64,000 nt of DNA from NCBI GenBank assembly GCA_947247005.1, contig OX365956.1, positions 13,784,089 to 13,848,088 of the forward strand. The letters are read 5' to 3'. Positions 61,255-64,000 of this stretch are shown here, in pieces (positions within the stretch are counted from its first letter, which is position 1; every line of letters starts with the position of its first letter). This DNA is from Spisula solida. Taxonomy: Eukaryota; Mollusca; Bivalvia; Venerida; Mactridae. The notes under the pieces are model-generated. The model did no database searches, was not told where the DNA came from, and was given only the letters and a program-made list of their open reading frames with translations. The translations under genes and the position numbers were made by a program.

Positions 61255-62200
61255 TTAAATCGCTTCGTTCTATAATCACAATGAAAACTTGCACATGATT
61301 AGACTATACAATGTAGATGTAATTTCCTTTTCTGGTACGAGTTTTAAGGTTATAACTCGCATACTATTTTGAAACATTTCAGTTTATAAAAAATCACTAT
61401 TTTGGTCCGTGACGTCTTTTCAATAATTTAAGCCGTTTTAGCGATTTCTGTCCTTTTCTTTCTAGCACTTATCATTTGAAACTAGTCATAACATTTGCAA
61501 ATGAGTCTAAACTAACTTCTTTTGGATGTTTCTCAGGAGTATTGACGTGGCTGCACACTAGCAATTCGGAAATCACAATCGAAAGATTAAAGTTTAACTC
61601 AACTCACCCCGTTACTTGTATTTGTTAAACAGAAATTTCATTCCTGAACTATGTAGGTGGTCTAATGGTTTGAATGTTGTTTAGTTCATGCATTATGGAA
61701 CATGGCCGCACATTGGATGGTTTGATAATTCAGATTGTTATGGCTGGAACTAGGTATTTCAGATTTTACGACTGGAACTTTGGCTTTTGGTTTTTGACAA
61801 CATTTTCTGAAATAGCTCCGGACCGTAACATTTTCATTTCAGCTCCTCCGAACTGCAGCATTTTTGGTTATGTCGTCTCAATTTGCCTGTTGCTCAAATT
61901 GATCAGACATATTATGCATGTGGGTCATAAATTTTACGACCCACATTATCGAACCGTAGCATAGCATATTGCGGTTTATGAAATGCGCCGTCGCTCAAAT
62001 AACAAAATGTACACAATATTGTCACTTAGGTAGGAGTGTCGTCTATATTTCATCCAGATCGGTCAAGCTACAAGCAAAATGTTACCTGAATCGAGGCGGT
62101 TTTTGACAATATTGGCTCCGAACATTAGCATCTAGTCACGTGGGTTCCCCGCAGTGCTATACTAAGTGATCAGCATATAGCAAACGACTGACTTGATCAT
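61255..62200. other. Downstream intergenic DNA
   Basis: No gene supported. The ORF 61674-61964 has a hydrophobic stretch but no family motif. Confidence 0.35.
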
Positions 62201-63143
62201 CAAATGTTGTAAGAAGGTCAATGTAAGGAACCGAAGATTCTGAAGAACTAAACCCGCTTTGGAGGTATTTATCTTTCAATCTTACAATCAACGATTCAAA
62301 AAGTAATTACTCATATTGGACAGAAAGAATTTGAAAAGTGCAGTTGTTTCTGATGAATATTTGGTTTGTCAGCAGAGATTGATTGAATGTGTATGTATGA
62401 TTTGTCCCTTTGTATGATTTGTCCATTGGTATTTATGGTTTCTGACTTTATAGTGATTTAGAACCCTGAGTTGTGATTACTTTATTTAGACTTTGTAATT
62501 GTTAGACAGGTACATCTGTGCACCTGCATTCATATTCAAGATGGCAGTACGTTAATAGTATATTAATACCTAATTGATTACCCCTAGTGCTAATGATATG
62601 AAACACCAGCAATACCCTATCTGTTCACCATGTTTATTAATATTGCAGTAACCAATACTGAGAAAGATGAGTGTGTTATAAGAGTGTGTGACTAAGAATA
62701 CAGTCGGAAGAGCCTAATCCACAATTGGTAGGTTTACCTGACAGTGTGAATGTATCTGTGATGTATATGTGATGTATTTGTAATGTATCTGTATCTGTAA
62801 TGTATCTGTAATTGTAATGTTTTAATAGTAATATAATTTGTGTGTCGGCCACTAGATTGGAGTCATTGGAATAGCCCAGTCATGACTGCATTGTGCAGTA
62901 TTATAATTATGTATTAATGTATGTATTGATTAACCTGTATATATTGTCATGACCTTGTATTTAATATTGTTCATATTGTGAATTGCAGGGCTTTGAGGTT
63001 GAAGTTGAGGTTGAAGTTGGGACTAGTAATAATAGATAGTATAACTGGAACTTTGTGTTTTGCTCATATTGGGTCCTGAACCCACCTATCCATAGTGGTA
63101 CCACCAAGGGTTATCTACCACCCGGTATTTGACACTATAACAA
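62200..63143 (+). mobile_element. Possible LTR (left limit unknown)
   Basis: The right limit is suggested by ...ACTATAACA, then AA, then a tRNA-Lys-type primer-binding sequence at 63146-63157. LTRs usually end in CA just before such a site. The stretch holds short tandem pieces (TGTATCTGTAATG at about 62750-62815; GAGGTTGAAGTT at about 62993-63015). No second LTR is in the window, so the left limit cannot be set. Confidence 0.35.
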
Positions 63144-63145
63144 AT

Positions 63146-63157
63146 GGCGCCCAACCA
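63146..63157 (+). other. Primer-binding-site-like sequence (tRNA-Lys type)
   Basis: TGGCGCCCAACC matches over 11 bases the complement of a tRNA-Lys 3' end (TGGCGCCCAAC), the primer site of several Ty3/gypsy elements and retroviruses. The match stops after 11 bases and lies within an open frame, so chance is possible. Confidence 0.4.
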
Positions 63158-63247
63158 CTTCTGAGTCTAGTTTCTCAAGAGTCAGAAGAAGAGAGTAGTG
63201 AGAACAATGATGACGTCAGCAGTGATTCAGATTCAGAGTGTGTTTAT

Positions 63248-63958
63248 ATGCATAGACAGCACATAAGGGGTGGTCCGGACACCAGCAAACACTGTGGAGA
63301 TGATAGAGTACAGAGTAGAACAGAAGAAGTAGAGAGTATACAGAGTACAGGTAGGTATTCAGGTAATACAGAGGTATCAAGTTCTAGTAGCAGGTACTTG
63401 AACAAGGCAGCAGACAGTGAGATATTGGTAAGTGTATGTGATGAGAGCACTTCACATACGAGAGCTGACTCAGAGGGATCAGAGCAACAACAACAGACAG
63501 ACACTTATGAAGAGGGCGCAACAGAGGCTAATGGTGATGGCCCAACAGACGCTGATGATGATGGCGCAAGAGACACTGATTATGATGATGACACGACAGA
63601 CGCCGATGATGATGGTGTGACAGATGAAGAAGATGATGGTGTGGGTGTTAATGATGATGATGAGGTCACAGAAGTCAATGAAACAGAGAAGAAAGAGCTG
63701 TTGAAACCAACACCAAGAACCAGAGTCACCATAGTCAGTAGTAAAGAGGTACACAGAGAACCACCATCAGTAGAGCCAAGAAGATCTGGAAGAGAAAAGA
63801 AGCCACCAGACCGATTAGGTGATTACGTTATGTATAAAATGCAGCCATCACCACAGGATGTGAAGTTAAATTCAGTAGCGGAACTTGTTAAAACAGGGAT
63901 ATTAACTTCCATGGACAGTGACAAAATCAAGACTATTGTTGAAAGTGTTTTAAAATAA
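63248..63958 (+). CDS. Acidic ORF with Ty3/gypsy Pol-tail-like end
   Basis: The frame is open from about 63080 to the stop at 63956-63958; the first in-frame ATG is 63248 (236 residues), and the upstream part has no ATG. The middle is acidic and repetitive, with several (D/N)DDG-type repeats and Thr-Asp. Near the C-terminus RRSGREKKPPDRLGDYV resembles the tail of Ty3/gypsy integrase/Pol polyproteins. No protease, reverse transcriptase or integrase core is present. It may be the remaining end of Pol in an internally deleted element, or an unusual extra ORF of an LTR element. The last ~40 bases of the window follow the stop. Confidence 0.45.
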   Translation: MHRQHIRGGPDTSKHCGDDRVQSRTEEVESIQSTGRYSGNTEVSSSSSRYLNKAADSEILVSVCDESTSHTRADSEGSEQQQQTDTYEEGATEANGDGPTDADDDGARDTDYDDDTTDADDDGVTDEEDDGVGVNDDDEVTEVNETEKKELLKPTPRTRVTIVSSKEVHREPPSVEPRRSGREKKPPDRLGDYVMYKMQPSPQDVKLNSVAELVKTGILTSMDSDKIKTIVESVLK

Positions 63959-64000
63959 ATATGTGTGTACTTATTTTTTGATGTGACTTCAAGTAATAGT

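Overview
The window is animal (metazoan) nuclear DNA, AT-rich, and most likely from a bivalve or other mollusc. This is inferred from one long intron-rich gene with metazoan splice signals, a dense load of small inverted-repeat transposons, tRNA-derived SINEs, a non-LTR retrotransposon and several minisatellites. The sequence alone does not fix the species. Nothing prokaryotic is present.

The one convincing host gene is a matrix metalloproteinase (MMP) on the + strand. Ten exons between 15083 and 54873 join in phase with canonical AG/GT boundaries and give 511 residues, the first from a split codon. In order they encode: the end of the prodomain with a cysteine switch and a furin-type site; the catalytic domain with structural-zinc ligands and the HExxHxxGxxH zinc site; a short hinge; a four-bladed hemopexin domain closed by two cysteines; a spacer; and a C-terminal hydrophobic segment with no cytoplasmic tail. 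Together these suggest a membrane-tethered MMP, probably GPI-anchored, activated in the secretory pathway by a furin-like protease. The exon(s) for the signal peptide and first half of the prodomain were not found with confidence. A weak candidate lies at 6232-6408.

Layout: 1-9700 is upstream DNA with a 2.3-2.6 kb segment present twice (1-2395 and 7055-9694). 9775-10515 is a ~60-bp minisatellite. 10769-15060 holds a terminal-inverted-repeat (TIR) element, a SINE relative and two short tandem duplications. 15083-54873 is the MMP gene, with introns of 0.6-7.9 kb. They hold a 60-bp minisatellite built from a 3' splice site (21187-22080), a ~161-bp satellite (19260-19920), many TIR elements, two copies of one SINE, a 414-bp near-complete hairpin (40593-41006), a hAT element with an 8-bp target duplication (41308-41811), a 41-bp minisatellite of about 46 copies (45388-47270), and a 5'-truncated LINE inserted in a pogo/Tigger-like element (49818-51480). 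55170-62200 is downstream DNA with two more TIR elements. 62200-64000 looks like part of an LTR retrotransposon.

The most notable observation is the splice-site minisatellite. Fifteen copies of the 3' splice site of MMP intron 1 (visible numbering) stand in tandem at an exact 60-bp period, and only the last one joins the real exon. Each copy reads CAG|GTAGCA, both acceptor-like and weakly donor-like, so it could act as a decoy or a recursive-splicing site.
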